Counted from the stretch's first letter, positions 15,688-24,077 are shown. The stretch: 29,498 nucleotides of DNA from JAJRXG01 sp047634015 (GCA_047634015.1 JBLIDB010000030.1:1-29498); one strand, 5' to 3'. Notes: generated by a model from the sequence alone, not told the origin. Numbers and translations: made by a program.

Positions 15688-15899
15688 TATAAATACTGAA
15701 GACCTGAGGTGAATAATAAAAGTCGAGATGAAGATTTCGATTTTGATATATTCTGTATATCGTCATAAACCATAATTGAAACAAAAATGTCTGGTAGGAG
15801 ATTTTAAGATTTCTTATTCGGCTTGTAGTCATTCCCGAGACTACTTTGAAAAACATCATTTATAATTGGATTGATGGAGGGAATAGTAATGATGTAAAC
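15688..15899 (+). other. Short gap where murD would be expected
   Basis: No Mur-ligase remnant can be read in any frame. The only clear structure is GTAGTC (15825-15830) pairing with GACTAC (15839-15844) around an 8-base loop, followed by TTTG. The stretch may hold the leader of ftsW. Confidence 0.5.
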
Positions 15900-17075
15900 A
15901 TGAATGCAATAACTAACGCTTTTAATGATCTTCGAGGTGACAGAGCCATCTGGGTTATTACGGTTTTGTTAGGGTTGTTTTCATTGCTTGCTGTATATAG
16001 TGCAGTAGGAAGTGAGGCGTACAAGAATGGCCTTAATACGGAATATTATTTGGGACAGCAGTTGTTCTTTATATCTGCTGGATTTGGGTTGACTTATATC
16101 TGTTATAATTTTCATTATATGCAGTATTCTAAATATGCCCCTGTTCTTCTGGCTATAACTATTCCATTACTACTTTATACGATATCTTTTGGGACTGAGG
16201 TCAATGAAGCCAGGAGGTGGATTACAATTCCTTGGATAGGGAAAACAATCCAGACTTCAGATATCGCAAAATTGGCTCTCGTCATTTATATTGCTCGGTC
16301 GCTGAGTAAGCGCCAAGATAATATCAAGGATTTCAAAAGTACATTTGTACCGATAATTATTCCAGTAACATTAGTATGTATGTTAATAGCACCCGCAGAT
16401 CTTTCGACTGCGGCATTGTTGTTTTTAACATGCTTAATCATGATGTTTGTTGGTCGCGTTTCGATGAAGTATATCGTGATTTTGATATTAGCGGGTATTA
16501 TTGGATTTCTTGTAATTATAGCAGTAGGTAAGATATTCCCGGAATTTGTAAGGATTGCAACTTGGGAAACAAGAATGGATCAATTTTTCTTAGGAGAAGG
16601 CTATCAGGTTGAGCAATCAAAAATTGCAATTGCCAATGGGGGATTTTTTGGTGTAGGACCTGGAAATAGCTTGCAAAGGAATTTCTTGCCATACTCTTAT
16701 GCTGATTTTATCTATTCTATTATTTGTGAGGAGTATGGATTGATAGGAGGGTTTTCGATTTTAGGAATGTACTTTTGGTTACTGTGGAGATGTATCGGAT
16801 TGGTGACGAGATGCCCTAAAGCATTCGGAGCTATTTTGGCCTTAGGCTTATGTCTGAATATTGTAATTCAGGCTTTCGCCAATATTGCAGTATCTGTACA
16901 ATTGGTTCCAGCGACGGGATTGACGTTGCCCTTAATATCAATGGGAGGCACTTCAATATTGTTTACTTGTATCTCACTCGGAATAATATTAAGTGTTAGT
17001 AGATACGTGGATGAAGCACAATTACAACATGTAGAATTGAGTGAAATTGAAGAAAGGGATGCGCGTAATATGTAG
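15900..17075 (+). CDS. ftsW: Septal peptidoglycan glycosyltransferase FtsW
   Basis: 391 residues from the ATG at 15900. This SEDS-family polytopic protein polymerises lipid II into septal glycan strands with FtsI. Ten hydrophobic helices can be counted. Family landmarks are the PADLSTAALLF stretch, holding the conserved extracellular-loop Asp, then GGFFGVGPGNSLQRNFLPY, the following YADFIYSIICEEYGLIGG, and LPLISMGGTSIL near the end. The frame is open upstream to a TTG at 15846, which would add 18 residues, but ATG 15900 gives a short cytoplasmic start (MNAITNAFNDLRGDRAIW) like relatives. The end overlaps murG by 17 bases (from its ATG) or 35 (from its GTG), so the two are translationally coupled. 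Confidence 0.95.
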   Translation: MNAITNAFNDLRGDRAIWVITVLLGLFSLLAVYSAVGSEAYKNGLNTEYYLGQQLFFISAGFGLTYICYNFHYMQYSKYAPVLLAITIPLLLYTISFGTEVNEARRWITIPWIGKTIQTSDIAKLALVIYIARSLSKRQDNIKDFKSTFVPIIIPVTLVCMLIAPADLSTAALLFLTCLIMMFVGRVSMKYIVILILAGIIGFLVIIAVGKIFPEFVRIATWETRMDQFFLGEGYQVEQSKIAIANGGFFGVGPGNSLQRNFLPYSYADFIYSIICEEYGLIGGFSILGMYFWLLWRCIGLVTRCPKAFGAILALGLCLNIVIQAFANIAVSVQLVPATGLTLPLISMGGTSILFTCISLGIILSVSRYVDEAQLQHVELSEIEERDARNM

Positions 17076-18165
17076 CGGTGGAGGAACTGGAGGACACATA
17101 TTTCCTGCAGTAGCTGTTGCTCAGGAATTGAAGAAAAGAAATCCATCTACAGAAGTACTTTTTATAGGTGCGAAAGGAAAAATGGAAATGAGTAAAGTAC
17201 CGAAAGCGGGCTTTAAGATAAAGGGACTCTGGATTTCAGGATTTCAGAGGCGTTTGACATTTATGAATATTTCATTTCCATTCAAGCTGATTTGTAGCAT
17301 TTTTCGAGCGCGATCCATAATACGAGATTTCAATCCGGATGTGGTTGCAGGGTTTGGAGGATTTGCTAGCGGTGCGGCGCTTTGGACTGCAGGTAAGATG
17401 AATATTCCTACTCTAATTCAGGAGCAGAATTCTTATCCAGGGGTAACCAATAAAATATTGGGCCGAAGTGTGAATACCGTATGTACTGCTTATGATGCTT
17501 CGTCTAAGTATTTCAAAGGCCCTAAAGTAGTATTAACTGGAAATCCTGTGCGAGCTATGAACAAAGGAAATATGCTAAATTCAGATGCCAGAATAGCTTT
17601 GGGGCTCGAGGGGAATAAGAAGACTATTATGATTATCGGTGGTAGTCTTGGTGCGAAAAGTATGAATGAGGCTTTGAGATCTGGGGTGGATGAAATTAGA
17701 AAATGGGAAGATGTACAGGTTATTTGGCAATGTGGAGGAGCGTACTACGGGGATTATAAAGATTGTGAGACCGCCAAGTTAGCTGATGTCTTGCTTGTTG
17801 AATTTATAGAGGATATGGATGTGGCTTATGCTGCAACGGATCTTGTAATATGCAGAGCTGGAGCGCTAACAATCTCAGAATTAATGATTTTGGGAAAACC
17901 TGCGATTTTAATTCCTTCGCCAAATGTAGCTGAGGATCATCAAACTAAAAATGCAAAAGCACTAGTAGAGCTAAGTGCAGCGGTGATGGTGAAGGATAGT
18001 GAAATGAATGAGAGATTATTCGTAGAGATTAGAAGAATATTAGATGACGACGATGTAAAAAATAAATTGATCAGTAGAATAAAGAAATTGGCGAGACCTA
18101 ATGCCCCTGAATTAATAGTGGATGAATTAGAATTTTTATTTAACAAAAGGACAAAGCAGGAGTAA
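17059..18165 (+). CDS. murG: UDP-N-acetylglucosamine--N-acetylmuramyl-(pentapeptide) pyrophosphoryl-undecaprenol N-acetylglucosamine transferase MurG
   Basis: 368 residues from ATG 17059; a GTG at 17041 would add six residues (KLKKG-type basic lead) and is an open alternative. This GT-B family 28 enzyme acts on the inner membrane face and turns lipid I into lipid II. The N-domain has the glycine loop GGGTGGH (7-13, His13 being the conserved catalytic-site residue) and GFGGFASGA. The C-domain has the second glycine loop GGSLGAKSMN and the UDP-GlcNAc site CRAGALTISELMILGKPAILIPSP followed by EDHQTKNA. It overlaps ftsW and ends just 7 bases before ftsQ, the point where murC sits in most Bacteroidota clusters. 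Confidence 0.96.
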   Translation: MRVICSGGGTGGHIFPAVAVAQELKKRNPSTEVLFIGAKGKMEMSKVPKAGFKIKGLWISGFQRRLTFMNISFPFKLICSIFRARSIIRDFNPDVVAGFGGFASGAALWTAGKMNIPTLIQEQNSYPGVTNKILGRSVNTVCTAYDASSKYFKGPKVVLTGNPVRAMNKGNMLNSDARIALGLEGNKKTIMIIGGSLGAKSMNEALRSGVDEIRKWEDVQVIWQCGGAYYGDYKDCETAKLADVLLVEFIEDMDVAYAATDLVICRAGALTISELMILGKPAILIPSPNVAEDHQTKNAKALVELSAAVMVKDSEMNERLFVEIRRILDDDDVKNKLISRIKKLARPNAPELIVDELEFLFNKRTKQE

Positions 18166-18172
18166 CGTATTA

Positions 18173-18967
18173 ATGTTTAATATAAGCGTAAAACAAAAGG
18201 AATTTTTGAAGCAATTGCTGTTATGGGGAGCCATAATAGCAATGGTCAGTCTATGGGTAATAGCCATCCAGCGGACAGAGGATTTGTTTATAGCAGATAT
18301 TAAGATACAACTTGATAAAGAAGATGGAATAAGAGATCTAATTACTCCTAAGGATATTCGACATATGGTGGAGAAAGGATTGCCTAATGATATCAAAATG
18401 CAACCTATCCATGAGCTACAAATTGCAAAAATTGAAGAAATGCTTAGAAGTGATACACGGATTTATAGTGCTGAAGTATTCATAGATGTTCAACAAAATT
18501 TACATATAGAGATCGTACAGAGAAGGCCTATAATGCGAGTGATGAATAAGCAGGGAGATCAATTTTATATTGATCAAACTGGTGAATTCGTAGCGCAGTC
18601 TTCATATAGAGCAGTTAGAGTTCCTGTGGTAACTGGACATATAGAATCCCTCAAACCTAACGAGTTGATTTCGCCAAAGAGTAAACTTTTTAAAGCATTC
18701 ACTATAGTCAACCAAATAAGAAAGGATGAATTTTTAAGCGCCTTAGTAGAGCAAGTATATTTTGAAAAAGGTGATCGTATTATTCTGATACCTAAAGTCG
18801 GAGAGGAAAAGATTGTATTGGATCATATTGATGACTTGCAGGGTAAATTGAGAAATTTGAAAGTTTATTATAAAGAAGTAGCCAAGTCTAATTCTTGGGG
18901 TAAGTATGATGAAATAGACATCTCTTATCGTAAACAAGTGATTGGTAGAAATCCCGTAACACCTTAA
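18173..18967 (+). CDS. ftsQ: Cell division protein FtsQ
   Basis: 264 residues of type II membrane topology: a short cytoplasmic N-terminus, one helix (about 13-33), and a periplasmic part. The first periplasmic segment (about 38-118) fits a POTRA domain (ADIKIQLD then TPKDIRHMVEKGL), and the rest a beta-domain with VFIDVQQNLHIEIVQRRPIMRVMN, DQTGEFV and VPVVTG. FtsQ links early and late divisome proteins through FtsL/FtsB. Sequence conservation is low, but position between murG and ftsA and the domain layout make the call firm. It starts 7 bases after murG and stops 10 bases before ftsA. Confidence 0.92.
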   Translation: MFNISVKQKEFLKQLLLWGAIIAMVSLWVIAIQRTEDLFIADIKIQLDKEDGIRDLITPKDIRHMVEKGLPNDIKMQPIHELQIAKIEEMLRSDTRIYSAEVFIDVQQNLHIEIVQRRPIMRVMNKQGDQFYIDQTGEFVAQSSYRAVRVPVVTGHIESLKPNELISPKSKLFKAFTIVNQIRKDEFLSALVEQVYFEKGDRIILIPKVGEEKIVLDHIDDLQGKLRNLKVYYKEVAKSNSWGKYDEIDISYRKQVIGRNPVTP

Positions 18968-18977
18968 AAATGAAGGT

Positions 18978-20324
18978 ATGAACAAAGAATTTAGTACTCA
19001 TTATGATGAAGTTGTCGTAGCTCTTGATATCGGAACTACTAAAGTATGTGCCATCGCTGGTTGCAAAAATGAATATGACAAGATAGATATCATAGGGGTG
19101 GGAACTGTCGTATCTGAAGGAGTATCTCGTGGTGTAGTATCCAATATTGATAAGACTGTCAAAGCTATTCAAGAGGCTATAGAAATAGCTGAACGTAATG
19201 CTGGAATGAAATTCAAGAATATTCATGTAGGTATTGCTGGTCAGCATATTAAAAGTTTACATCACAGGGGCTTGTTAGTTCGTAGTGATGTTAATACCGA
19301 GATAAATGAGGAGGATGTTGATAAGCTGATCAATGATATGTATCGCTTGGTTTTGCCTCCGGGAGATAAAATTCTTCACGTTATTCCACAGGAATTTTGC
19401 GTTGATGATGAGCAGAATATTATTGATCCGATTGGAATGTCGGGTGTGCGTTTGGAGGCGAACTTTCATATTATAACAGGTCAGATTTCAGCTTCTAGAA
19501 ATATAATGCGTTGTGTAGAAAAAGTTGGCCTCAACGTTGTGGATATGACGCTTGAACCTATTGCTTCATCTTCTGCGGTACTCTCAGAGGAAGAAAAGAT
19601 GGCAGGTGTAGCGCTCGTGGATATAGGAGGTGGAACAACAGATATTACTATTTTTAGAGATGGTATAATTAGACATACTGCTGTGATCCCTTTTGGAGGG
19701 CATGTGATCACCAAAGATATTCAAGAGGGGTGCACTGTAATGCACGATCAAGCTGAAAAACTAAAAGTAAAATTTGGTTCTGCTTTGGCGGATGAAATAT
19801 ACGATAATAGAATAATTACGATCCCTGGATTCAAAGGTCGTGAGCATAAAGAATTGTCAGAAAAGAATCTGGCAAGAATAATACAGGCGCGAGTGGAGGA
19901 GATATTTTCATATGTCTACTGGGAGATTAAGCGCTCAGGTTTTGAAAAGAAATTGATTGCTGGGTTAGTATTAACCGGAGGAGGGTCATTACTAAAACAT
20001 GTAAATCTACTTGCAGAATATGAAACAGGTCTGACATGTAGAAGAGGGCAGCCTATTGAACATCTTGCTCATGGTTATAGTTCGGCACTTGCCAGTCCTA
20101 TTTATGCCACAGGAATAGGACTGCTGATTCATGCTATCAATAATGAAGAATTAAAAAGAGAAGTAGAGCAAGAGAAGCACATATTTGACCTTTCTACTAC
20201 GGAAGGAGAATTGATGGCTGAAGCACGAAAACATGCTACAGAGATAAAAGATTCAAGATGGTACAAGAAGATATTTACAGTTACAAAAGAATTTTTTGAG
20301 GCCACTCCAGATACCGATTTTTAA
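18978..20324 (+). CDS. ftsA: Cell division protein FtsA
   Basis: 448 residues of actin/HSP70 ATPase fold with the FtsA-specific SHS2 (1C) domain after the first subdomain. Nucleotide-binding motifs are VVALDIGTTKVCAIAG (13-28), LVDIGGGTTDITIF (213-226) and VLTGGGSLL (331-339). The C-terminus has an amphipathic stretch (WYKKIFTVTKEFFE, about 428-441) that should act as the membrane-targeting helix, tethering FtsZ filaments to the inner membrane. It lies between ftsQ and ftsZ as usual, with 95 non-coding bases before ftsZ. Confidence 0.97.
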   Translation: MNKEFSTHYDEVVVALDIGTTKVCAIAGCKNEYDKIDIIGVGTVVSEGVSRGVVSNIDKTVKAIQEAIEIAERNAGMKFKNIHVGIAGQHIKSLHHRGLLVRSDVNTEINEEDVDKLINDMYRLVLPPGDKILHVIPQEFCVDDEQNIIDPIGMSGVRLEANFHIITGQISASRNIMRCVEKVGLNVVDMTLEPIASSSAVLSEEEKMAGVALVDIGGGTTDITIFRDGIIRHTAVIPFGGHVITKDIQEGCTVMHDQAEKLKVKFGSALADEIYDNRIITIPGFKGREHKELSEKNLARIIQARVEEIFSYVYWEIKRSGFEKKLIAGLVLTGGGSLLKHVNLLAEYETGLTCRRGQPIEHLAHGYSSALASPIYATGIGLLIHAINNEELKREVEQEKHIFDLSTTEGELMAEARKHATEIKDSRWYKKIFTVTKEFFEATPDTDF

Positions 20325-20334
20325 ATATTGTTAA

Positions 20335-20363
20335 TTGATGAAAACGTACTGATTCTATTTTAG
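20335..20363 (+). promoter_or_regulatory. Possible promoter in the ftsA-ftsZ gap
   Basis: TTG (20335-20337) and TATTTTAG (20356-20363, one mismatch to TAnnTTTG) are separated by 18 bases, close to the Bacteroidota -33/-7 layout. It would give ftsZ its own transcript with a leader of about 50 bases. This is weak evidence from motif only. Confidence 0.35.
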
Positions 20364-20419
20364 TTCTTTACCCAAAACGAGTATTTAGATGGAATCGATC
20401 ACTATTAAAATTATTAGCT

Positions 20420-21877
20420 ATGTCATTAGAATTTGACTTCCAAAAAAGACAGGGATCTATTATTAAAGTTATTGGAGTCGGCGGTGGTGGTGGAAACGCT
20501 GTAGCCAATATGTATTTAAATGGAATCAAAGGTGTAGATTTTGCAATCTGTAATACAGATAATCAAGCGCTTGCTAATAGCCCTGTTGAAATGACAATTC
20601 AACTTGGTCCTCACCTAACTGAAGGTCGCGGAGCAGGCTCTAAACCAGAGATTGGTAGACAAGCTTGTCTCGAATCTGTAGATCAGATTAAGGATTTTTT
20701 GAATGATGGTACGAAGATGGTATTTGTAACTGCTGGAATGGGTGGTGGAACAGGCACAGGAGCAGCGCCAATAGTGGCAAAAGCAGCCAAGGATATGGGG
20801 ATTCTTACGGTAGCAATTGTAACGCTTCCATTCAAATTCGAAGGAATGCGAAGACAAAGATTTGCCATCGAGGGATTGGAGGAATTAAAACAAAATGTAG
20901 ACGCTTATCTTGTGATTTCTAATGATAGATTATTCAAGATGCATGGTGGTCTCGGACTTTCTGAGGCATTTGCGGAAGCGGATAATATACTTACTACTGC
21001 GGCGAGAGGAATAGCTGAAATTATAACGGTTTGGGGTCAGATCAATGTTGACTTCGAAGATGTAAATACAGTAATGAGAGGCTCGGGTGTAGCCATCATG
21101 GGTAATGCCATGGCTGAAGGAGAAGATAGAGCACGTAGGGCGATCAATGATGCAATGAATTCACCTTTGTTAGAAGATAACGATATCAGAGGTGCACAGC
21201 ATATCTTGCTGAATATTACTTCTGGAAAACATGAAGTGACAGGTCAGGAGATGATGGAGATCACGGAATATGTTCAGGAAGAGGCGGGCTATGGTACGAA
21301 TCTTATATGGGGCAGTTGTATCGATGAATCTCTGGGAGAGCAGTTGAGTGTGACACTGATTGCAACAGGGTTCCGAACTTCGCATGTAGTGGAAGAAAAG
21401 ATAGAAGATGAAAAAATTAGAATTCCTTTGGATGAGTCTCGCGCTTTAAGCGAAGAGAATGGAATTGCAATGGGCTATGATAAGGGTGTTGAAGAGAATG
21501 TAGTTTCTTTTGAAGAAGATGACGTACGTCGTACAATAGAAGAAATGAATCATAGTACAGAGTACTATACCCCACAACCAGCTCCAAGACAAGAAAGAGT
21601 CTCCATGGATGATAGCAGCTCTCCAGCTACGAAACATCATCAAATGGAACAAGCTCGACGTAATCATATGAGGCGAAATCTGACGATGAGTTTGGATGAT
21701 CCTAAGTTAATATCAAATATGGAAAGTGAGCCAGCTTATAAGCGTCGGAATGTACTATTAGACGATGTGAATGACCGTCAGGCACGCGCAGATCTATCCC
21801 GATTCGAAGTAGGAGCGGACACGGATAATCCATTGAACAAGTCAAATAACTCCTTCCTCCACGAAAATGTGGACTGA
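20420..21877 (+). CDS. ftsZ: Cell division protein FtsZ
   Basis: 485 residues; the tubulin homologue that forms the Z ring. The GTPase domain has GVGGGGGNAV (19-28), the tubulin signature GGGTGTG (108-114) and the T7 loop GQINVDFEDV (206-215), whose Asp211 and Asp214 complete the GTPase site of the next subunit. The core ends near residue 325. A long, charged, low-complexity linker (about 330-470) with many Arg/Asp/Glu follows, longer than in E. coli. The last nine residues NSFLHENVD are the conserved C-terminal peptide of Bacteroidota FtsZ that binds FtsA and other partners. It is the last gene of the cluster. Confidence 0.98.
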   Translation: MSLEFDFQKRQGSIIKVIGVGGGGGNAVANMYLNGIKGVDFAICNTDNQALANSPVEMTIQLGPHLTEGRGAGSKPEIGRQACLESVDQIKDFLNDGTKMVFVTAGMGGGTGTGAAPIVAKAAKDMGILTVAIVTLPFKFEGMRRQRFAIEGLEELKQNVDAYLVISNDRLFKMHGGLGLSEAFAEADNILTTAARGIAEIITVWGQINVDFEDVNTVMRGSGVAIMGNAMAEGEDRARRAINDAMNSPLLEDNDIRGAQHILLNITSGKHEVTGQEMMEITEYVQEEAGYGTNLIWGSCIDESLGEQLSVTLIATGFRTSHVVEEKIEDEKIRIPLDESRALSEENGIAMGYDKGVEENVVSFEEDDVRRTIEEMNHSTEYYTPQPAPRQERVSMDDSSSPATKHHQMEQARRNHMRRNLTMSLDDPKLISNMESEPAYKRRNVLLDDVNDRQARADLSRFEVGADTDNPLNKSNNSFLHENVD

Positions 21878-21921
21878 GCGAAAAATTATATATAAAAATA
21901 ATTTTACATATGTTACCCCCT

Positions 21922-21942
21922 ATATATAAATAGTTTATATAT
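21922..21942. repeat. AT-only inverted repeat after ftsZ
   Basis: ATATATAAA (21922-21930) pairs perfectly with TTTATATAT (21934-21942) around TAG. It is too weak for a standard terminator. Like the AT hairpin after the E1 gene, it is close to a copy of TAATTTTACAT (here 21899-21909, there 7566-7576). Confidence 0.4.
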
Positions 21943-21976
21943 TAGCGGAAATTAAAATGTATACTCATTTTGTTGG

Positions 21977-22197
21977 GCCATGGAAGCATGGCAATATTTA
22001 GAAAGACGATCGGAAACGTATTTTTTGTGAACCGCTTATTTGGAAAGCTCTCATTAATTGAACAGTGCTCTAATTACCAACTGGAGCCTGTTCGGAGTCA
22101 GATGGACTAATGATGGATTTCGTCTTTTTATTATATTCTTTCCTATTTTTAAGATTGGTTTATTAAAAAGTTCCCCGGTGCAAAGCCGGGGTTTTTT
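21977..22197 (+). ncRNA. Candidate structured non-coding RNA downstream of ftsZ
   Basis: Several perfect stems nest in a region with no open frame. GCCATG (21977-21982) and CATGGC (21987-21992) form a hairpin with loop GAAG. A closing stem joins 21999-22009 with 22120-22130 (11 pairs, one G.T). Inside it TCATTA (22051-22056) pairs with TAATGA (22108-22113), and GAACAG+GCTC (22060-22070, one bulged T) pairs with GAGCCTGTTC (22084-22093). GCTT/AAGC (22034-22037, 22045-22048) fits the large left bulge. A G+C-rich terminator ends at 22197. TCATTTTG (21965-21972) is one mismatch from a -7 element and would start transcription near 21978. The rod shape recalls 6S RNA, but I recognise no 6S sequence motif. 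It could also be the 3' UTR of ftsZ. Confidence 0.4.
22173..22197 (+). terminator. Strong intrinsic terminator
   Basis: CCCCGG (22173-22178) pairs with CCGGGG (22186-22191) around a 7-base loop, followed by six T (22192-22197) and ATTTG. It ends either the ftsZ transcript, almost 300 bases after its stop codon, or the candidate RNA before it. Confidence 0.88.
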
Positions 22198-22234
22198 ATT
22201 TGTATTCGGATGTACTCCAGTATCTAATATTTGA

Positions 22235-22242
22235 TATTTTTG
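22235..22242 (+). promoter_or_regulatory. Bacteroidota-type -7 element before the DUF1080 gene
   Basis: TATTTTTG matches TAnnTTTG exactly and lies after the terminator and about 98 bases before the ATG at 22341. It predicts a start near 22249 and a leader of about 90 bases. No clear -33 partner was found. Confidence 0.45.
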
Positions 22243-22340
22243 TAGTCTTCATTATCTATACAGTTTTATAGAAAGCCTCTGCAATTTATTTATCTAAATG
22301 GATTCAGATTATCTTATGGTATAATTTCTTAAATTTGGAA

Positions 22341-23123
22341 ATGAACTTCACAAACAATCTATACAACGCACTTTTCTTCATTTTCTTTTTTTTGCAAATT
22401 CAATCCTTAGATATCAACGCTCAAGTTGGGGTAGGAGCGGAGCCACCCTTGTATGCTGAGTTAATGATGGACGGTTCACGGGCTATGCTTGAAGCCAAAT
22501 GGGAGTATTGGGAAGGGCCTCGTTATTCGGCCACATATCCTATCAAATGGCAAGTAGTAAAAGATCCTATAACTTGTAATACTGTGGTAAGTAGTAATGA
22601 CCCGACAGCAGCGGGAGGACTATACGGTGCTGCAGATATTGTTACTAAGAAGAAATATCGAGATTTTCGCGCTCATGTAGAATTTCTAATCAAGGACGAG
22701 GGAGGGAATAGTGGTGTTTATATGCAGAATCGATATGAGATCCAAGTATTGGATGGCGATGATACCCCTCATGGTCTTGGAGCGATCATTAATGAATCTG
22801 AATCACCTTATTATGCATACTACGGTCTTGGGCAATGGAATGCTTACGATATCGTATTCAAGGCTGCTAGATTTGAAGATGGGAAATTGATAGAAAAACC
22901 AAGAGCAACTTTATACTTCAACGGTATCAAAGCCCATACGGACTTTGAGATTCAACAAGTATGGGGTGGGCCAAATTCAGGTCTCGATGGAGGAAATGAC
23001 AAGGGTAAAGGCATCACAGATCGACCAGGAGGTCTTAAGCTTCAAGCGGAAGGGCATGATGTTTTCTATCGGAATATATGGATCCAAGAATTGAGTCTTG
23101 ATAGTAGGTCAAGTGACTTTTAG
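22341..23123 (+). CDS. Secreted DUF1080 (3-keto-disaccharide hydrolase-like) protein
   Basis: 260 residues from ATG 22341; a TTG two codons earlier is also in frame but unlikely. The N-terminus is a signal peptide (hydrophobic 9-20, likely cut near INAQ, about residue 28). The rest is one DUF1080 domain with a concanavalin-like beta-sandwich fold. Key segments are YRDFRAHVEFLI, GNSGVYMQNRYEIQVLD, the GLGQWNAYDIVFKAARF stretch, RATLYFNGIKAH, and GGLKLQAEGHDVFYRNIWI near the end. Some family members hydrolyse 3-keto-glycosides in the periplasm; most are untested. The nearby convergent SDR and MFS genes could fit sugar metabolism, but that link is weak. It appears to be a single-gene unit. Confidence 0.85.
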   Translation: MNFTNNLYNALFFIFFFLQIQSLDINAQVGVGAEPPLYAELMMDGSRAMLEAKWEYWEGPRYSATYPIKWQVVKDPITCNTVVSSNDPTAAGGLYGAADIVTKKKYRDFRAHVEFLIKDEGGNSGVYMQNRYEIQVLDGDDTPHGLGAIINESESPYYAYYGLGQWNAYDIVFKAARFEDGKLIEKPRATLYFNGIKAHTDFEIQQVWGGPNSGLDGGNDKGKGITDRPGGLKLQAEGHDVFYRNIWIQELSLDSRSSDF

Positions 23124-23143
23124 GTCTATTGAAAAATGGAAAG

Positions 23144-23157
23144 AGGTCGGGAGACCT
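23144..23157 (+). terminator. Weak hairpin after the DUF1080 gene
   Basis: AGGTC (23144-23148) and GACCT (23153-23157) pair around GGGA, followed by GTTTCC. The 5-bp stem and poor T tract make it a doubtful terminator. A longer near-perfect pair also spans the convergent gap: GGAAAGAGGT (23138-23147) with ACCTCTTTTCC (23218-23228, one extra T). Confidence 0.3.
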
Positions 23158-23246
23158 GTTTCCTTAAGTATGTCTTTTTGAATAGCAGAGCGAGGTTAAT
23201 AGCACTTTCTTTTGAGTACCTCTTTTCCGTGTCCTACTGCTTATAA

Positions 23247-24032
23247 TTAATTCATATGAATACCTCCATCAATTGGAATTACAGCCCCATTAATATAATT
23301 CCCAGCTTTAGAAGAAAGAAATAATACTAATCCAGCCATATCTGCTGGGTATCCAATTCGCTTCATAGGACAAGACTGTTCTACACTTTTTCTAATTGGA
23401 CTCTGAAGGAAGGCCTCCGTCATTTTACTTTCGAAAGGTCCTGGAGCAATGGCATTCACTGTAATATTTGTGCCTCCTAATTTTACCGCCAGTGATTTCG
23501 ACATTTGATGAACAGCTGCTTTGCTTACGCCGTATGGAATCGTATCCATCTTAGATATATGGAGACCATCGATAGATCCGATATTAATGACCCTACTTGG
23601 ATCTTCAGGGCTTGCAGCTTTCTTAAGTAAGGGAAGTAATCCTTGAGTTACGAAGAACATGGATTTCACATTGATATCTAAGACCTTATCATAAGTGGCT
23701 TCTGTTTGATTCTCAAATGTAGCGCCCCAGGCAGCACCCGCGTTATTAACGAGAACGTCTATAGACTCTTCCTTTTCTTGAATAGCTTCGATAAAACTTA
23801 ATCGTCCTTCTGATGTAGCTAGATCAGCAGGAATAGAAATACATGCTCCTAATTTAGAAAGCTCCTCTGCGGCAGCATCGCATACACTTGCTTTTCTGGA
23901 ACTGATATAAACCTTCGCACCGTTACTTACGAATGCTTCAGCAATCATATATCCGATTCCTCGAGAACCACCAGAGACGACTACTGTTTTATTAGCGACG
24001 GAGAATAGATTAGAAATTGTTAGGGCAGACAT
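23247..24032 (-). CDS. SDR family oxidoreductase (classical)
   Basis: 261 residues of Rossmann fold, the usual length of classical short-chain dehydrogenases. The cofactor loop is GGSRGIG (21-27), with SSRK (45-48) after beta-2 suggesting NADP(H) preference. NNAG is at 96-99, and the catalytic set is Ser153, Tyr167 and Lys171 in the IGSIDG...PYGVSK region. The C-terminal part has NAIAPGPFESKM and GAVIPIDGG. It resembles gluconate 5-dehydrogenase or 3-oxoacyl-ACP reductase-like enzymes, but the substrate cannot be told. It lies downstream of the MFS gene boundary on the same strand in reverse order; a terminator at 24085-24117 separates the two, so it is probably transcribed on its own. Confidence 0.9.
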   Translation of the reverse strand: MSALTISNLFSVANKTVVVSGGSRGIGYMIAEAFVSNGAKVYISSRKASVCDAAAEELSKLGACISIPADLATSEGRLSFIEAIQEKEESIDVLVNNAGAAWGATFENQTEATYDKVLDINVKSMFFVTQGLLPLLKKAASPEDPSRVINIGSIDGLHISKMDTIPYGVSKAAVHQMSKSLAVKLGGTNITVNAIAPGPFESKMTEAFLQSPIRKSVEQSCPMKRIGYPADMAGLVLFLSSKAGNYINGAVIPIDGGIHMN

Positions 24033-24077
24033 GGTTTAGGGATTTAATGAAAGACTATTTTGAAGATTGAATGGGCA

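Noticed and set aside
15846..15899. TTG-initiated longer form of FtsW
   Set aside because: The extra 18 residues do not resemble the usual FtsW start, and ATG 15900 gives a normal short cytoplasmic N-terminus; kept only as an alternative.
15688..15899. A decayed murD between mraY and ftsW
   Set aside because: No Mur-ligase motif (such as a P-loop GTNGKT) can be read in any frame; the stretch is also far too short.
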